Shown: piece after piece, positions 1-10,170 of the stretch
How the letters are laid out: each line of letters opens with the position of its first letter
How positions within the stretch are numbered: the stretch's first letter is position 1
DNA from: Aquisalimonas sp. 2447
Lineage (GTDB): Bacteria; Pseudomonadota; Gammaproteobacteria; Nitrococcales; Aquisalimonadaceae
Assembly (NCBI RefSeq): GCF_012044895.1
Contig: NZ_CP050695.1
Coordinates: 2,944,501-3,008,500 of the forward strand
Length of the DNA stretch: 64,000 nucleotides
Direction: 5' to 3'
Notes under the pieces: model-generated
Database searches by the model: none
Seen by the model: the letters and a program-made list of their open reading frames with translations, nothing else
Told to the model about the DNA's origin: nothing
Made by a program: the position numbers and the translations under genes

Positions 1-1
1 G

Positions 2-550
2 GTGGTGGATGGCGACAGGCTGGACGACGCCGAGATCGCCTCCATTCTGCGCAACTGGACCGTGGGCGAGATCGGCACCATTTCCACCTCGGTGGGGATT
101 CTGCTCCACGCCCTGAGCGAGCACCCCGATCTGCAGCAACACCTGCGCACCCGCCCGCGCCGCATCGGCGACGCCATCGAAGAGGTGCTGCGCTGGCACG
201 GGCCGCTGGTGGACAACCGGCGCGTCACCCTGCAACCGGTCTCCGTGGGTAGGCAACCACTGGCCGCAGGTGAGCGCGTCACCATCAACTGGATCGCCGC
301 CAACCGCGACCCCGAGGCTTTCACTGCGCCGGACACGCTGGACATCCATCGCGACCAGTCGGCCAGCCTGCTGTGGGGCGCAGGCATCCACGTCTGCCCG
401 GGGGCACCGCTGGCGCAGATGGAGTTGCGGGTGGTTCTGGAGGAGTTCCTGGGACGAACGAGCAACATCATCCTGGCACCGGGGGACGAACCCGAGCTGG
501 CCCGCTACCCGGCCAGTGGCTTCAGTCGCCTCCCGGTGCGGCTGGAATGA
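2..550 (+). CDS. Cytochrome P450, C-terminal part (5' end outside window)
   Basis: This is the carboxyl-terminal ~180 residues of a heme-thiolate monooxygenase; the reading frame is open to the left edge, so the true start lies outside. Visible P450 landmarks are an I-helix-like segment (GEIGTISTSVG), the K-helix ExxR (EEVLR) and the heme loop WGAGIHVCPGAPLA, whose cysteine ligates iron. The usual first Phe of the FxxGxxxCxG loop is Trp here. P450s hydroxylate a substrate with electrons from ferredoxin or flavodoxin partners, none of which is visible. The substrate cannot be told. It lies about 100 bp upstream of dnaE2 on the same strand, but the LexA box between them argues for separate control. 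Confidence 0.9.
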   Translation: MVDGDRLDDAEIASILRNWTVGEIGTISTSVGILLHALSEHPDLQQHLRTRPRRIGDAIEEVLRWHGPLVDNRRVTLQPVSVGRQPLAAGERVTINWIAANRDPEAFTAPDTLDIHRDQSASLLWGAGIHVCPGAPLAQMELRVVLEEFLGRTSNIILAPGDEPELARYPASGFSRLPVRLE

Positions 551-622
551 TTTTCAGCCTGTCCGGCCCCTGAAACCGGGACAGCCATCGAGACGGCTGC
601 CCCAGCCGAATGTGGGTTGCGC

Positions 623-650
623 TCAAAACTGTATATTTATACAGTTTTGA
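623..650. promoter_or_regulatory. LexA (SOS) box upstream of dnaE2
   Basis: There is a perfect 13-bp inverted repeat (623-635 and 638-650, 2-nt centre) whose core at 629-644 reads CTGTATATTTATACAG. This fits the CTGT-N8-ACAG consensus bound by LexA in gammaproteobacteria. It ends two bases before the dnaE2 ATG at 653, so no Shine-Dalgarno sequence fits between. The transcript is therefore either very short-leadered or initiated inside the AT-rich box. LexA bound here would block dnaE2 expression until DNA damage. Confidence 0.9.
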
Positions 651-652
651 GC

Positions 653-3600
653 ATGTCCTACGCGGAACTCCACTGCCTTACCAACTTCACCTTCCTGCGC
701 GGTGCCTCGCACCCCGAGGAGCTGGTGGAACAGGCCGCTACCCTCGGTTACCGGGCGCTGGCGATCACCGACGAGTGCTCCGTGGCCGGCGCCGTGCGTG
801 CCCACCAGGCCGCCCGCGCGCACGAACTGCATCTGCTGGTCGGCACGGAGATCCGCCTGGCCGACGGTCCGGCCCTGGCCCTCCTGGCCCCCTGCCGCCG
901 CGCCTACGGCCAGATGGCCGCACTCATCAGCCTGGGGCGGCAGAACGCCGCCAAGGGCAGCTACCGGCTGCACCGGGATGACGTGGCAGGTGCCGCCCCG
1001 GACTGCCTCGCCCTTCTGCTGCCGGGCACCCCCGCCGATCCAGAGCATGCCGCCTGGTTCGGGGCCCATTTCCGCGGCCGCGGCTGGATTGCCGTGGAGC
1101 TGCTGTGCGGCCCGGACGATGCCGCCCGGCTCGCGGAGCTGGAGGCCCTGGGCGCCATGCACGGGCTGCCGCTGGTGGCCGCCGGCGACGTGCACATGCA
1201 CCGGCGCGGCCGGCGGGCGCTGCAGGACACCGTCACCGCCATCCGTCACAACCGGCCCGTGTACGAGCTGGGTTACGCCCTGCTCGCCAACGGTGAGCGT
1301 CACCTGCGGCCGATGCCGCGGCTGCAGCGGCTCTACCCGCAGTCGTTGCTGGAGGAAACCGTGGCCATTGCCGTCCGCTGCCATTTCTCCCTGGGCGAGC
1401 TGCGCTACGAGTACCCGGAGGAGCTGGTCCCGGATGGCACCACGCCCGCGGCACGCTTGCAGCTTCTGGTGAATGAAGGGGCCGCCCGCCGCTGGCCGGG
1501 GAGCACCCCTGCGGCGGTGCAGCGGCAGCTGGAGCGGGAGCTGGCGCTGATCCACGAGCTCAACTACGAGGCGTACTTTCTCACGGTGCACGATATTGTC
1601 GCCTTCGCCCGCCGCCGCGGCATTCTCTGCCAGGGCCGGGGCTCGGCGGCCAACTCGGCGGTGTGCTACGCCCTGGGCATTACCGAGGTGGACCCGGGCA
1701 CCTCGCAGCTGCTGTTCGAGCGCTTCATCTCCCGGGACCGGGGCGAGCCCCCGGACATCGACGTGGACTTCGAGCACGAACGCCGGGAAGAGGTGATCCA
1801 GTACATCTACGCCCGCTACGGCCGCCACCGCGCCGCCCTGGCCGCCACGGTGATCAGCTACCGCCCGCGCAGCGCCCTGCGCGACGTGGGCCGTGCCTTG
1901 GGCCTGGAGACCCACCAGACCGATCAGCTTGCCGGCGCCATGCAGTGGTGGGACGGCGGCCACATGGCACCCGAGCGGGTGCGCGAGGCGGGCTTCGACC
2001 CGGACAACCCGGTGATCCACCGGGTGCTCACCCTGGCCCGGGAGCTGATCGGCTTCCCCCGGCATCTGTCCCAGCACGTGGGTGGCTTCGTCATCTCCCA
2101 GGGGCCGCTGGCGGAACTCGTGCCCACCGAGAACGCCGCCATGGAAGGGCGCACCGTAATCCAGTGGGACAAGGACGACCTGGAATCCCTGGGGCTGCTC
2201 AAGGTGGACGTGCTCTCCCTGGGCATGCTCTCTGCCATCCGCCGCAGCCTGGATCTGCTGCGCGCGCACCATGGCCGGGATCTCACCATGGCCGACATTC
2301 CCCGGGACGACCCGGCCGTCTACGCCATGCTGCAGCGGGGTGACTCCATGGGCGTGTTCCAGGTGGAGTCCCGGGCGCAGATGGCCATGCTGCCGCGCAT
2401 GCGACCCGCCTGCTACTACGACCTGGTGATCGAGGTGGCCATTGTCCGCCCGGGCCCCATTCAGGGGGACATGGTGCATCCCTACCTGCGCCGCCGTGCC
2501 GGACAGGAGGCGGTGGACTATCCCAGCGACGCCGTCCGGGAGGTGCTGGAGCGCACTCTGGGCGTTCCCATCTTCCAGGAACAGGTCATGAAACTCGCCG
2601 AAGTGGCCGCCGGCTTCAGCCCGGACGAGGCCGACCAGCTACGCCGTTCCATGGCAGCCTGGCGGCGCAAGGGCGGTCTCGCCCACTTCGAGCAGCGCCT
2701 GCACGAGGGCATGCGCGCCAACGGCTACAGCGAGGCATTCGCCGACCGCATCTTCCGCCAGATCCAGGGCTTCGGCGAGTACGGCTTCCCGGAATCCCAC
2801 GCCGCCAGTTTCGCGCTGCTGGTGTGCGTCTCCGCCTGGCTCAAGTGCCACTACCCGGCGGCCTTCACCTGCGCCCTGCTGAACAGCCAACCCATGGGCT
2901 TCTACGCGCCGGCCCAGCTGGTACGGGATGCCCGGGAGCACGGCGTGGCCGTGCGTCCGGTGGATGTCACCGTCAGCCAGTGGGACTGCACCCTGGAGCC
3001 CGCACGGGACGCCCCTGCCCTGCGGCTGGGGTTGCGCATGGTCAAGGGCCTGTCCCGGGAGGGCGCGCAGCGGATCACGGCGGTGCGGGAGCAGGCGCCG
3101 CCGGAGAGTGTGGAGGATCTGGCCCACCGTGCCCGCCTGGGCCGCAGCGACCTGGACGCCCTGGCCCACGCCGGCGCCCTGGAGCCCCTGGCCGGCCATC
3201 GGCGCAATGCCTGGTGGCAGGTGCTGGGTGTGGATACCGAACGCCCGCTGCTGGCCGCCGCCGGGCACGGGCAGGACACCCCCGCCCTGGAGCAGCCGTC
3301 GGTGGGCGAGGACCTGGTGGCCGACTACGGCAGCCTGGGCCTGAGCCTGGGCCCGCACCCGCTGGCCCTGCTGCGGGAGCACTTGAAACGGCGGCGCTTC
3401 CGCAGTGCCGCCGAACTCGGCGCCCTGGACAGCCGCCCGGTGGTCCGCACCGCGGGCCTGGTCATCAACCGCCAGCGCCCCGGCTCCGCCGGCGGAGTCA
3501 CCTTTCTGACCCTCGAAGACGAGACCGGCGTGATCAACGTGGTGGTCTGGCGCAATCTGGCGGAGCAGCAGCGCCAGGTACTCCTGGGCGCGCGCCTGCT

Positions 3601-3718
3601 GGGCGTGATCGGGCAGTGGGAGCGCCGGGAGGGGGTGTGCCACCTGATCGCCGGGCGGCTGGAGGACCACTCAGCCCTGCTGGGGCGGTTGCCGACGAAG
3701 TCACGGGATTTCCATTGA
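653..3718 (+). CDS. dnaE2: Error-prone DNA polymerase DnaE2
   Basis: DnaE2 is a second C-family DNA polymerase alpha subunit, used in damage-induced mutagenic translesion synthesis with ImuA/ImuB. The protein is 1021 residues, normal for DnaE2 and shorter than replicative DnaE. It opens with the typical [19 protein letters not shown] of the N-terminal PHP domain. The palm active site [16 protein letters not shown] supplies catalytic aspartates, fingers follow, and a C-terminal OB-fold ([18 protein letters not shown]-like segment) ends the protein. The ATG at 653 is preferred to an in-frame TTG at 617 because family homology begins there and the LexA box lies between. imuA and imuB are not adjacent, unlike the common lexA-imuA-imuB-dnaE2 cassette. 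Confidence 0.95.
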   Translation: MSYAELHCLTNFTFLRGASHPEELVEQAATLGYRALAITDECSVAGAVRAHQAARAHELHLLVGTEIRLADGPALALLAPCRRAYGQMAALISLGRQNAAKGSYRLHRDDVAGAAPDCLALLLPGTPADPEHAAWFGAHFRGRGWIAVELLCGPDDAARLAELEALGAMHGLPLVAAGDVHMHRRGRRALQDTVTAIRHNRPVYELGYALLANGERHLRPMPRLQRLYPQSLLEETVAIAVRCHFSLGELRYEYPEELVPDGTTPAARLQLLVNEGAARRWPGSTPAAVQRQLERELALIHELNYEAYFLTVHDIVAFARRRGILCQGRGSAANSAVCYALGITEVDPGTSQLLFERFISRDRGEPPDIDVDFEHERREEVIQYIYARYGRHRAALAATVISYRPRSALRDVGRALGLETHQTDQLAGAMQWWDGGHMAPERVREAGFDPDNPVIHRVLTLARELIGFPRHLSQHVGGFVISQGPLAELVPTENAAMEGRTVIQWDKDDLESLGLLKVDVLSLGMLSAIRRSLDLLRAHHGRDLTMADIPRDDPAVYAMLQRGDSMGVFQVESRAQMAMLPRMRPACYYDLVIEVAIVRPGPIQGDMVHPYLRRRAGQEAVDYPSDAVREVLERTLGVPIFQEQVMKLAEVAAGFSPDEADQLRRSMAAWRRKGGLAHFEQRLHEGMRANGYSEAFADRIFRQIQGFGEYGFPESHAASFALLVCVSAWLKCHYPAAFTCALLNSQPMGFYAPAQLVRDAREHGVAVRPVDVTVSQWDCTLEPARDAPALRLGLRMVKGLSREGAQRITAVREQAPPESVEDLAHRARLGRSDLDALAHAGALEPLAGHRRNAWWQVLGVDTERPLLAAAGHGQDTPALEQPSVGEDLVADYGSLGLSLGPHPLALLREHLKRRRFRSAAELGALDSRPVVRTAGLVINRQRPGSAGGVTFLTLEDETGVINVVVWRNLAEQQRQVLLGARLLGVIGQWERREGVCHLIAGRLEDHSALLGRLPTKSRDFH

Positions 3719-3731
3719 GCGAGACAGCCCG

Positions 3732-3824
3732 CGTAGGGCGGACCTTCAGGTCCGCCGATGGGGGCTCGGTAAACCACCTGGGCTTGCATATCTCTTGACG
3801 GCGGACCTGAAGGTCCGCCCTACG
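3732..3824. repeat. Palindromic intergenic repeat, family A (copy 1)
   Basis: Perfect 26-bp inverted repeats at 3732-3757 and 3799-3824 flank a 41-nt centre. Each arm is itself a near palindrome (GGCGGACCT-TC-AGGTCCGCC). Related copies lie at 19241-19334 and 31468-31562; copies 1 and 2 also share a CTTGCAT-containing centre. The element sits between convergent dnaE2 and cysS, where its RNA hairpin could act as a bidirectional terminator. It resembles REP/BIME-type repeats; no transposase is linked. Confidence 0.85.
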
Positions 3825-3862
3825 ATCCTGCGATCCGCGCTACCGGCCATCGTGTGACGTTC

Positions 3863-5257
3863 TTACCCGCCCCGGCGCCAGGTGCTGCCGGCGGGGCTGT
3901 CCTCGATGACGATGCCGCGGGCCTGGAGATCGTCGCGGATGCGGTCGGCGGTGGCGAAATCCTTGTCCTTCCGCGCCGCCTGACGCTGCTCCAGGAGGGC
4001 GTCGATGTCGGCGGCGGTGAGCCCCGGCACCACTTCTTCGTTGCCGCCCTTGAGATAGTCCTCCGGATCCGTCTGCAGCAGACCGACAACACCGCCGAGT
4101 TCCCGCAGCAGCCCGGCGAGCCGGGCCGCCTGGTCCGCATCCTGCTCCCGCAGCCGGTTCACTTCCCGCGCCAGCTCGAACAGCACCGCCAGGGCGACGG
4201 GGGTGTTGAAATCGTCGTCCATGGCCGCGCGGAAGCGCTCCCGGAACGCCTCCCCGGCGTCGCCGGGCGCCGTCGGGCTCAGCCCGCGCAGGGCCAGATA
4301 CAGCCGTTCCGCGGCACCCCGGGCGTTGTCCAGGGCGTCGGCGGTGTAGTTCAGCGGGCTGCGGTAGTGACTGGAGAGCAGGAAATGGCGCACTTCCTCC
4401 GGCCGGTACTGCGCCAGCACGTCGCGCACGGTGAAGAAATTGCCCAGGGACTTGGCCATCTTCTCGTCGTCCACGCGCACGTGGCCGTTGTGCATCCAGT
4501 AGTTGACGAACGGATGATCGTGGGCGCCCTCGCTCTGGGCGATCTCGTTCTCGTGATGGGGGAACTGGAGATCCAGCCCGCCGCCGTGGATGTCGAAGTG
4601 CTCGCCCAGGTGTTCGGCGGACATGGCGGAGCACTCGATATGCCAGCCGGGCCGCCCCTCTCCCCAGGGTGAGGGCCAGCTGGGCTCGCCGGCTTTCGCG
4701 CGTTTCCAGAGCACGAAATCCCCCGGGTGGCGCTTGTCCGCCTCCACGTCCACCCGGGCGCCGGCGCGCAGCTCCTCCAGGCGCTTGCCGGAGAGCTTGC
4801 CGTAGTCGGGGAAGCCTTCCACGCGAAAATACACGTCCCCGCTCTCGCCCTGGTAGGCCAGCCCCTTGTCCATGAGCTGCTGGATCAGCCGCTGCATGGC
4901 CGGGATGGACTGCGTGGCCCGCGGCTCGTGATCCGGCGGGAGTACCCCCAGAGCGCGCTCGTCCTCGTGCATGGCCTCGATGAAGCGCTCGGTGAGCGCG
5001 TCCGGAGCCACCCCGGTCTCGTTGGCGCGGTTGATGATCTTGTCGTCGATGTCGGTGATGTTGCGCACGTAGGTCAGGCGGTAGCCGCTGTAGCGCAGGT
5101 ACCGGGCCACCACGTCGAACACCACCAGGGCGCGGGCATGGCCCAGGTGGCAGTAGTCGTAGACGGTCATGCCACAGACATACATCCGCACCTCGCCGGG
5201 AGTGATGGGCCGGAAGGGCTCCTTGGTGCGGGTGAGGCTGTTGTAGATGGTGAGCAT
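3863..5257 (-). CDS. cysS: Cysteinyl-tRNA synthetase
   Basis: This is a class I aminoacyl-tRNA synthetase that charges tRNA-Cys in the cytoplasm. The 464-residue protein carries the N-terminal Rossmann catalytic domain with Zn ligand Cys in YVCGMTVYD, the HIGH-type motif HLGH, the second zinc group in WHIECSAMS and [10 protein letters not shown], and the KMSKS loop as KMAKS. It ends with an anticodon-binding helical domain. An upstream open extension exists, but the canonical [15 protein letters not shown] start fixes the ATG at 5257. It is divergent from lpxH; many gammaproteobacteria place ppiB between these two genes, and it is absent here. Confidence 0.97.
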   Translation of the reverse strand: MLTIYNSLTRTKEPFRPITPGEVRMYVCGMTVYDYCHLGHARALVVFDVVARYLRYSGYRLTYVRNITDIDDKIINRANETGVAPDALTERFIEAMHEDERALGVLPPDHEPRATQSIPAMQRLIQQLMDKGLAYQGESGDVYFRVEGFPDYGKLSGKRLEELRAGARVDVEADKRHPGDFVLWKRAKAGEPSWPSPWGEGRPGWHIECSAMSAEHLGEHFDIHGGGLDLQFPHHENEIAQSEGAHDHPFVNYWMHNGHVRVDDEKMAKSLGNFFTVRDVLAQYRPEEVRHFLLSSHYRSPLNYTADALDNARGAAERLYLALRGLSPTAPGDAGEAFRERFRAAMDDDFNTPVALAVLFELAREVNRLREQDADQAARLAGLLRELGGVVGLLQTDPEDYLKGGNEEVVPGLTAADIDALLEQRQAARKDKDFATADRIRDDLQARGIVIEDSPAGSTWRRGG

Positions 5258-5468
5258 GTCGACCGTCTCCGTCCGTGCCGCCCGTGGCGGCTGCACATTC
5301 ATTCCGTGGGTGGCGTGTCCATGGCCAACCGGGCCAGGCGCAGGTATCGCCGGCGCGCCATAGTAGCGGAAACGCCGCAGGCGCCCAACCGCGGAGCGGT
5401 TTGAGGCCACCGGCCGCCGCCGTTATGCTTCACGGTCAACCCACGAGTCGCCAAGGATGTACGCAGCC

Positions 5469-6203
5469 ATGCAACCCACCGTGTTCATCGCCGATCTGCA
5501 CCTGGACGAACGCCGGCCGCAGATCGTGCACCTGTTCCTGCAGTTCCTGCAGCAAACGGCCGGTCGAGTGGACGCGCTCTACATCCTCGGTGACCTGTTC
5601 GAAGCATGGATCGGCGACGACGCCGTCCCCGCCGACCATCCCGTTCTCACCGCCCTCGCCGGCTTCTCGGCCACCGGCACACCGCTGTACGTGATGCGCG
5701 GCAACCGTGATTTCCTCCTGGGCCGGCAGTTCGCCGAGGCCACCGGCGCCACGCTGCTGGACGACCCGACGGTGGTTACGCTGGGTGGTGAACCCGTACT
5801 GCTCAGCCACGGGGACTTGCTCTGCACCGACGATCATGAATACCAGCAGTTCCGCGCCATGGTGAACGATCCGGAATGGCAGCGGGGTTTCCTGGCCCGC
5901 TCCGTGGAGGAGCGCATCGCCCTGGCCGGGGATGCACGGGACGAGAGCACGGCGCGGAACCGCATGCTTGCCGACACCGCTGATTCCATCATGGACGTCA
6001 ACGGCGAGGCCGTGCTGAACACCATGCGCCAGCACGGCGTGCGGCGCCTGATCCACGGCCACACCCACCGGCCGGACACCCACGTGTTCGACCTGGACGG
6101 CCAGCCCGCCACCCGCATCGTACTGGGGGACTGGTTCGAACAGGGAAGCGCGCTGTGGTTCGAGAACGGCGAATACCGGCTGGAGAGTCTGCCAATCGAT
6201 TGA
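5469..6203 (+). CDS. lpxH: UDP-2,3-diacylglucosamine diphosphatase LpxH
   Basis: LpxH is a peripheral membrane Mn-dependent hydrolase that cleaves UDP-2,3-diacylglucosamine to lipid X and UMP, the fourth step of lipid A synthesis. The calcineurin-like metal-binding motifs are all visible: IADLHLDE, GDLFEAWIGDD, GNRDFLLG, SHGDLL and HGHTHRP. Length is 244 residues from the ATG at 5469, close to the family norm. An earlier in-frame ATG at 5457 adds four residues but overlaps the likely ribosome site AAGGA (5453-5457), so 5469 is preferred. The gene implies an outer membrane with lipid A. Confidence 0.95.
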   Translation: MQPTVFIADLHLDERRPQIVHLFLQFLQQTAGRVDALYILGDLFEAWIGDDAVPADHPVLTALAGFSATGTPLYVMRGNRDFLLGRQFAEATGATLLDDPTVVTLGGEPVLLSHGDLLCTDDHEYQQFRAMVNDPEWQRGFLARSVEERIALAGDARDESTARNRMLADTADSIMDVNGEAVLNTMRQHGVRRLIHGHTHRPDTHVFDLDGQPATRIVLGDWFEQGSALWFENGEYRLESLPID

Positions 6204-6308
6204 ACCGGTGACCCGTTGGCGACCACCGGGACCGCAACCAAGCTGTCCCGGCCCGCCCGAACAGACCCGGGTCCCATGCGTCAGCCACTCCATCGGCTGC
6301 TGCTGAAC

Positions 6309-7250
6309 TCAGCCCGACAGCAGCCGGACCAGCTCCAGCTTGGTACTCACGCCCAGCTTGTCGTAGATGTGCGCCAGATGGTTGCGTACCGTCCCCGGCG
6401 CGATACCAAGCTCGCGCGCCACCTCCTTATAGGAGAGGCCACAGGCGAACCGCTCCGCGACCTGCTGCTCGCGCTCGGTCATTCGGTCCAGCGGTGTACG
6501 CGGCGCCACGCGCACAAGGTAGTATTCACCGAGAGGCTGCATGCGGATCTGCACCGCCCGGCCGCGCCAGTGTCGCGTCATCGGCTGCTGCGGCAAGACG
6601 GCATGCGGCATCCGATGAGCAGTCGCACCCCACTCGGCACGCATGAGTGCGGCGAAGGGGCTTCGGCTAGCCAGTACCCAGCCCGCCCGATTCACGATGG
6701 CCAACCCTTCGGCAGGTTCGGCTTCCAGCAGCAACTGTGTTTCCCGGTTCAGCCGCAGTGCCGCGGACAGGTGCGGCATCAGCAGTTGCTTGGTCTCGCG
6801 ATGCTCTTCGGTGAAGCGCTCACGAATGTCGGTGTTGCACAGCCCAATGAAGCTGACGTAACCGTCCAGCGGTTCCGCCATGATGGTGGCAACCATGTTG
6901 CGGGCATCGAAACGGCGCCAGTGCTCGTTGTAGGCAAAGGAGTGACGGAAACGGGCAAGATCGTCGAACAGCACGGTGTGGTTGAGGCGGCGCAGTGCCA
7001 GGTCGCAGTACTGGTCGCAGTGGGCAACCTCCATCCACTCGCGAAACAACCCCACGGATTGGTTGAGCACGACCACGTCGGTGACCTGCCGGTCCGGCGC
7101 GCTACCTCCGCCCCATGCCGCAAAATCGAAGCCGACAAAACGCTTGAGGCTTGCCAGTGTCGTCTGTTGAAAGCTGGCCGGCGCCAACGTACGGGCGTTC
7201 TCGTAGAGTTCCAGGAGAAACTCGCTGAGTGCCCAGCGCTCGTGCTTCAT
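6309..7250 (-). CDS. LuxR-type helix-turn-helix transcriptional regulator
   Basis: A 313-residue regulator. The last ~60 residues (from LDRMTEREQQVAERFACGL) form a LuxR-family DNA-binding domain with the recognition segment GIAPGTVRNHLAHIYDKLGV. The first ~240 residues have no recognisable autoinducer or receiver domain; a GAF/PAS-like sensory role is possible but not shown. The start is set by MKHERWALSEF; the open frame continues upstream to 7739 but is not protein-like. It is co-directional with and 112 bp downstream of the large lipoprotein gene, though nothing proves it regulates that gene. Confidence 0.85.
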   Translation of the reverse strand: MKHERWALSEFLLELYENARTLAPASFQQTTLASLKRFVGFDFAAWGGGSAPDRQVTDVVVLNQSVGLFREWMEVAHCDQYCDLALRRLNHTVLFDDLARFRHSFAYNEHWRRFDARNMVATIMAEPLDGYVSFIGLCNTDIRERFTEEHRETKQLLMPHLSAALRLNRETQLLLEAEPAEGLAIVNRAGWVLASRSPFAALMRAEWGATAHRMPHAVLPQQPMTRHWRGRAVQIRMQPLGEYYLVRVAPRTPLDRMTEREQQVAERFACGLSYKEVARELGIAPGTVRNHLAHIYDKLGVSTKLELVRLLSG

Positions 7251-7362
7251 CGCGCCATGACCGCATCCTCGCAGACGGCCGGTTTCGGAATCAGTCTCTC
7301 CCAGATCTACGGGGCTGTCGAGTGACGGTAAGCCGACGACCGCGCCATCGCGGTGGTCGACG

Positions 7363-9966
7363 TCAATGCGACCAATGCGGCTGCTCACCCTCGGTGATGA
7401 ATTCGGGCGGCTCGTCCGGCTGCTGCCCGGATGCCCGGTAGATGCTGCCATCCCGGTAGAACGCCACCCATACACCATCCGGTGACCAGGTCGGGGATTT
7501 GCCTTCCGCCAGGGTAATGACATCGCCACTACCATCGCGATTACGAATGCGCACCATGCCGTCGAGAACATAGGCCAGGCGCTCACCATCGGGCGACCAG
7601 GCCGGCTCGTTGGCGTCGGTAAAGCCCGGGATTCGTCCACGGTTGCCGCCGGCACGCTCCACGGTGTAGAGACGCACACGCGTGGAGTTTGGATCGAGGG
7701 ACCAGTCCTCACGCACGCTGAATGCCAGCTCCTCGCCATCGGCTGACCAGTGCGGGTAGCGCTCCATGTCGTGGGCGCTCTGCGTCCCGGTCAGATGACT
7801 GCCCTGACCGCCGTCCGGACTCGTTACATAAATGAGGAACGGGTTCGACCCCTGCCCTTCCGCACGGCGGACGTAGGCGATCTCGTCGTGGACCGACCAT
7901 GACGGCTCTGTCGCCGCGACGGTGTCGACATTGGTCAGGCGCACGGTTTGCTGATCCTCGATGGAATAGCGCCAGAGGTCGGAATTGAAGATGGCGCCAT
8001 CCACGAAGACGATCTGACTGCCGTCCGGAGACCAGGCGGGGGCCGGACTGAAGCTACTGGTGCTAACCAGTAGCCGGGGATCGGATCCGTCCGGCCGGAT
8101 GGTTCGAATATCGCCGCCATTGTGGAAGACGATGCGCCCGGGGATACCACCGAACGGGTCGGAACTGCTGCCGAGGAAGAGATTGCCGCCGCAGTCGATG
8201 AAGTCACCGTCGTACACGGGGTTGCTGTTGTCGGTGAACGTGGTCGTGCAGAGTTCTCCGGCCACTGCGACCAACAGGCTTTGCGGAAAATCGGTCTGGT
8301 TGTCAGTGAACTCCGAATCGAACACGCGGATATCAGCCTCGTCGGCGAACAGCATGGCCCCCGCTTGCTCACTGCGATTGCCGGAGAAAAGAGAGTCGCG
8401 AATCAGGATATCGCCGCCGGCGATCAAGTCTTCCCCCGAGAACTGCCCGATCCGGGCATTCGTGCTGACCGCGACGGCACCGCCAAGCGACGTGTTGTCC
8501 TCGAACACCGACTCTGACACCCGCACCGTGCTGGCACGGGACACCGCCAGCGCGTCGACGTAGATCGCGCCCCCGCGACCTCCGGCAGCGTGATTGCCCA
8601 AGAAAACGGTGTCGTGTACGTCGATGTCGTGAGGGCCTTGCCGGTTCGGGACACGGCGAGTGGCAATCGCGCTGCCGCCGGCGCTGATTCCGGATGTCGC
8701 CGTCGGGATACTGGATTGCTCATTACCCTCGAATCGTGAGTGGCAAACGCTGATCCCAGACTCCGCCAAAACGGCTCCGCTCCAAGATGCGGCGCGATTG
8801 TCCCGGAATTCGGCGTGTGCGATCAGCACCGGACTTGTGGCGTAAACGGCACCGCCGCGCTGAGAGGCGCGATTGTTGGCGAAGATCGTGTCATGCAGAA
8901 TCAATCGCTCTTCCTGACGCACATGGATCGCCCCACCCCTGCCCGGGAAATTGGGTGCACGGTTCATGACGCGACCGTTGCGCAGCTCCAGACCGGAGAG
9001 AATCATTCCTTCGCCCCTCGGCGGCGCATACAGGATCCGGGAGTTGCCCTCGGCATCGATGACTGGCCGGCTGCCGTCCGCCTTGCGGCCAATCAGTACG
9101 AGATCCTTGCCACTCTCAACTTCCCACTGGTCGGTGGACTCGTTGAAGCCGGCCGTAATGTCGTCGGTTATGGCGATGACCAGCCTGTCGCCTGCAAGCT
9201 CGGATGGATCGGTCAGAGCGCCCACCATCTGTTCGTGGGTCTCGACCTCGTAGTGGATGTCGTCCTCGCGAATGTCGAGTTCGAACCCGGTGCAGGCCAA
9301 ATCAGGCTCGAAATCGGAGTCCGCTCCCGGATCGGACTCCGGCACCAGAATGCCGGCCGGCAGCTCGCCTACATCCTCCGTGATCCAGATGAGTAGCGCT
9401 TTGAGCCAACTCTCGAGATTCCTGCCAACATCGAGATGACCTCGAAGCGCGAGCAGGTCGAAGCGGCCCTCCGCATCCTCTGGAGAGGCGAAGGGGTCGA
9501 AGGCGATACCGATACGATTGCGCAGCAAGGCGCGCGCATCCTCGAACCCCGCCCCCTGCTGTTCCATCAACTGGACAATCGCCGTACTGACGGGTGTGAC
9601 GGCGCACGTCACGTCCCCATTGCAGCGGGCTCGGAGGCGACCTGCATAGGCTGTCCCGTTGAGGATTCCCCCCGATGTCTCCACCGTGTACGGACCAGGC
9701 TCGTCGACCTCGACGGAAAACGCGCCGTGCGCGTCCGCAGTGGCAGCGGTGAGAAGGTTCAGATCAGGCCCGAAGATCTCGATCTCGGCATTGGCCAGCG
9801 GACCATTGACCACCTGACCCGACAACGTGACCGTCTGGCTTTCGGCAGGCGGGTCCGATGCAACGCTGCCGCCGGAGCTGCCACTGCTTGAAGAGCCGAT
9901 ACAGCCCGCAAGTGCCCCGATACAGGTGCCGGCCAGAAGCATTGAGGCGGTCGTTGATCGGCTCAT
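7363..9966 (-). CDS. Large lipoprotein: parallel beta-helix plus TolB-like propeller
   Basis: This 867-residue exported protein has a lipoprotein signal ending LAGC (lipid-attachment Cys22), followed by a Ser/Gly linker. Residues ~35-150 include a carboxypeptidase-like repeat (VTLSGQVVNGPLANAEIEIFG). The middle (~290-600) shows right-handed beta-helix rungs typical of polymorphic outer-membrane/pectate-lyase-like proteins (FANNRASQRGGAVYA, DNTSLGGAVAVS). The C-terminal ~250 residues are TolB/PD40 propeller repeats (APAWSPDGSQIVF, EPAWSPDGERLAY, SPTWSPDGVWVAF). The start at 9966 follows an AGGAG site. The function is unknown; a surface or periplasmic binding role is plausible. It is divergent from another large lipoprotein. 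Confidence 0.85.
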   Translation of the reverse strand: MSRSTTASMLLAGTCIGALAGCIGSSSSGSSGGSVASDPPAESQTVTLSGQVVNGPLANAEIEIFGPDLNLLTAATADAHGAFSVEVDEPGPYTVETSGGILNGTAYAGRLRARCNGDVTCAVTPVSTAIVQLMEQQGAGFEDARALLRNRIGIAFDPFASPEDAEGRFDLLALRGHLDVGRNLESWLKALLIWITEDVGELPAGILVPESDPGADSDFEPDLACTGFELDIREDDIHYEVETHEQMVGALTDPSELAGDRLVIAITDDITAGFNESTDQWEVESGKDLVLIGRKADGSRPVIDAEGNSRILYAPPRGEGMILSGLELRNGRVMNRAPNFPGRGGAIHVRQEERLILHDTIFANNRASQRGGAVYATSPVLIAHAEFRDNRAASWSGAVLAESGISVCHSRFEGNEQSSIPTATSGISAGGSAIATRRVPNRQGPHDIDVHDTVFLGNHAAGGRGGAIYVDALAVSRASTVRVSESVFEDNTSLGGAVAVSTNARIGQFSGEDLIAGGDILIRDSLFSGNRSEQAGAMLFADEADIRVFDSEFTDNQTDFPQSLLVAVAGELCTTTFTDNSNPVYDGDFIDCGGNLFLGSSSDPFGGIPGRIVFHNGGDIRTIRPDGSDPRLLVSTSSFSPAPAWSPDGSQIVFVDGAIFNSDLWRYSIEDQQTVRLTNVDTVAATEPSWSVHDEIAYVRRAEGQGSNPFLIYVTSPDGGQGSHLTGTQSAHDMERYPHWSADGEELAFSVREDWSLDPNSTRVRLYTVERAGGNRGRIPGFTDANEPAWSPDGERLAYVLDGMVRIRNRDGSGDVITLAEGKSPTWSPDGVWVAFYRDGSIYRASGQQPDEPPEFITEGEQPHWSH

Positions 9967-10170
9967 TTCGCGGACTCCTATGAAGTGCAGACTCGGGCCC
10001 CGCACAGGCAACCGGATTTTCATTCTTGCTAGCTCTCCGCTTCGCGCGGAATAGTGCAAATGCACCATGTCGCCCCTGGTGGACAGTCACTAATCTGAAA
10101 GGACCGCCCTGACGGCGTTGAACGCCGTTCGCGGGCGCACCGAACAACCTGACTGAACAAGGGACAGGGC
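9967..10170. other. Divergent intergenic region between two lipoprotein genes
   Basis: This 204-bp gap must hold the promoters of both outward-reading lipoprotein genes. Ribosome sites are visible at each edge (AGGAG for the minus gene, AGGGACAGGG for the plus gene). No convincing -35/-10 pair or operator was recognised. Confidence 0.4.

Noticed and set aside
617-652. TTG start extending DnaE2 by 12 residues
   Set aside because: The extension would translate the LexA box ([11 protein letters not shown]) and is not part of the family's N terminus.
623-2479. 618-codon open frame antisense to dnaE2
   Set aside because: His/Gln/Gly-rich shadow of a high-GC gene with no recognisable domain.
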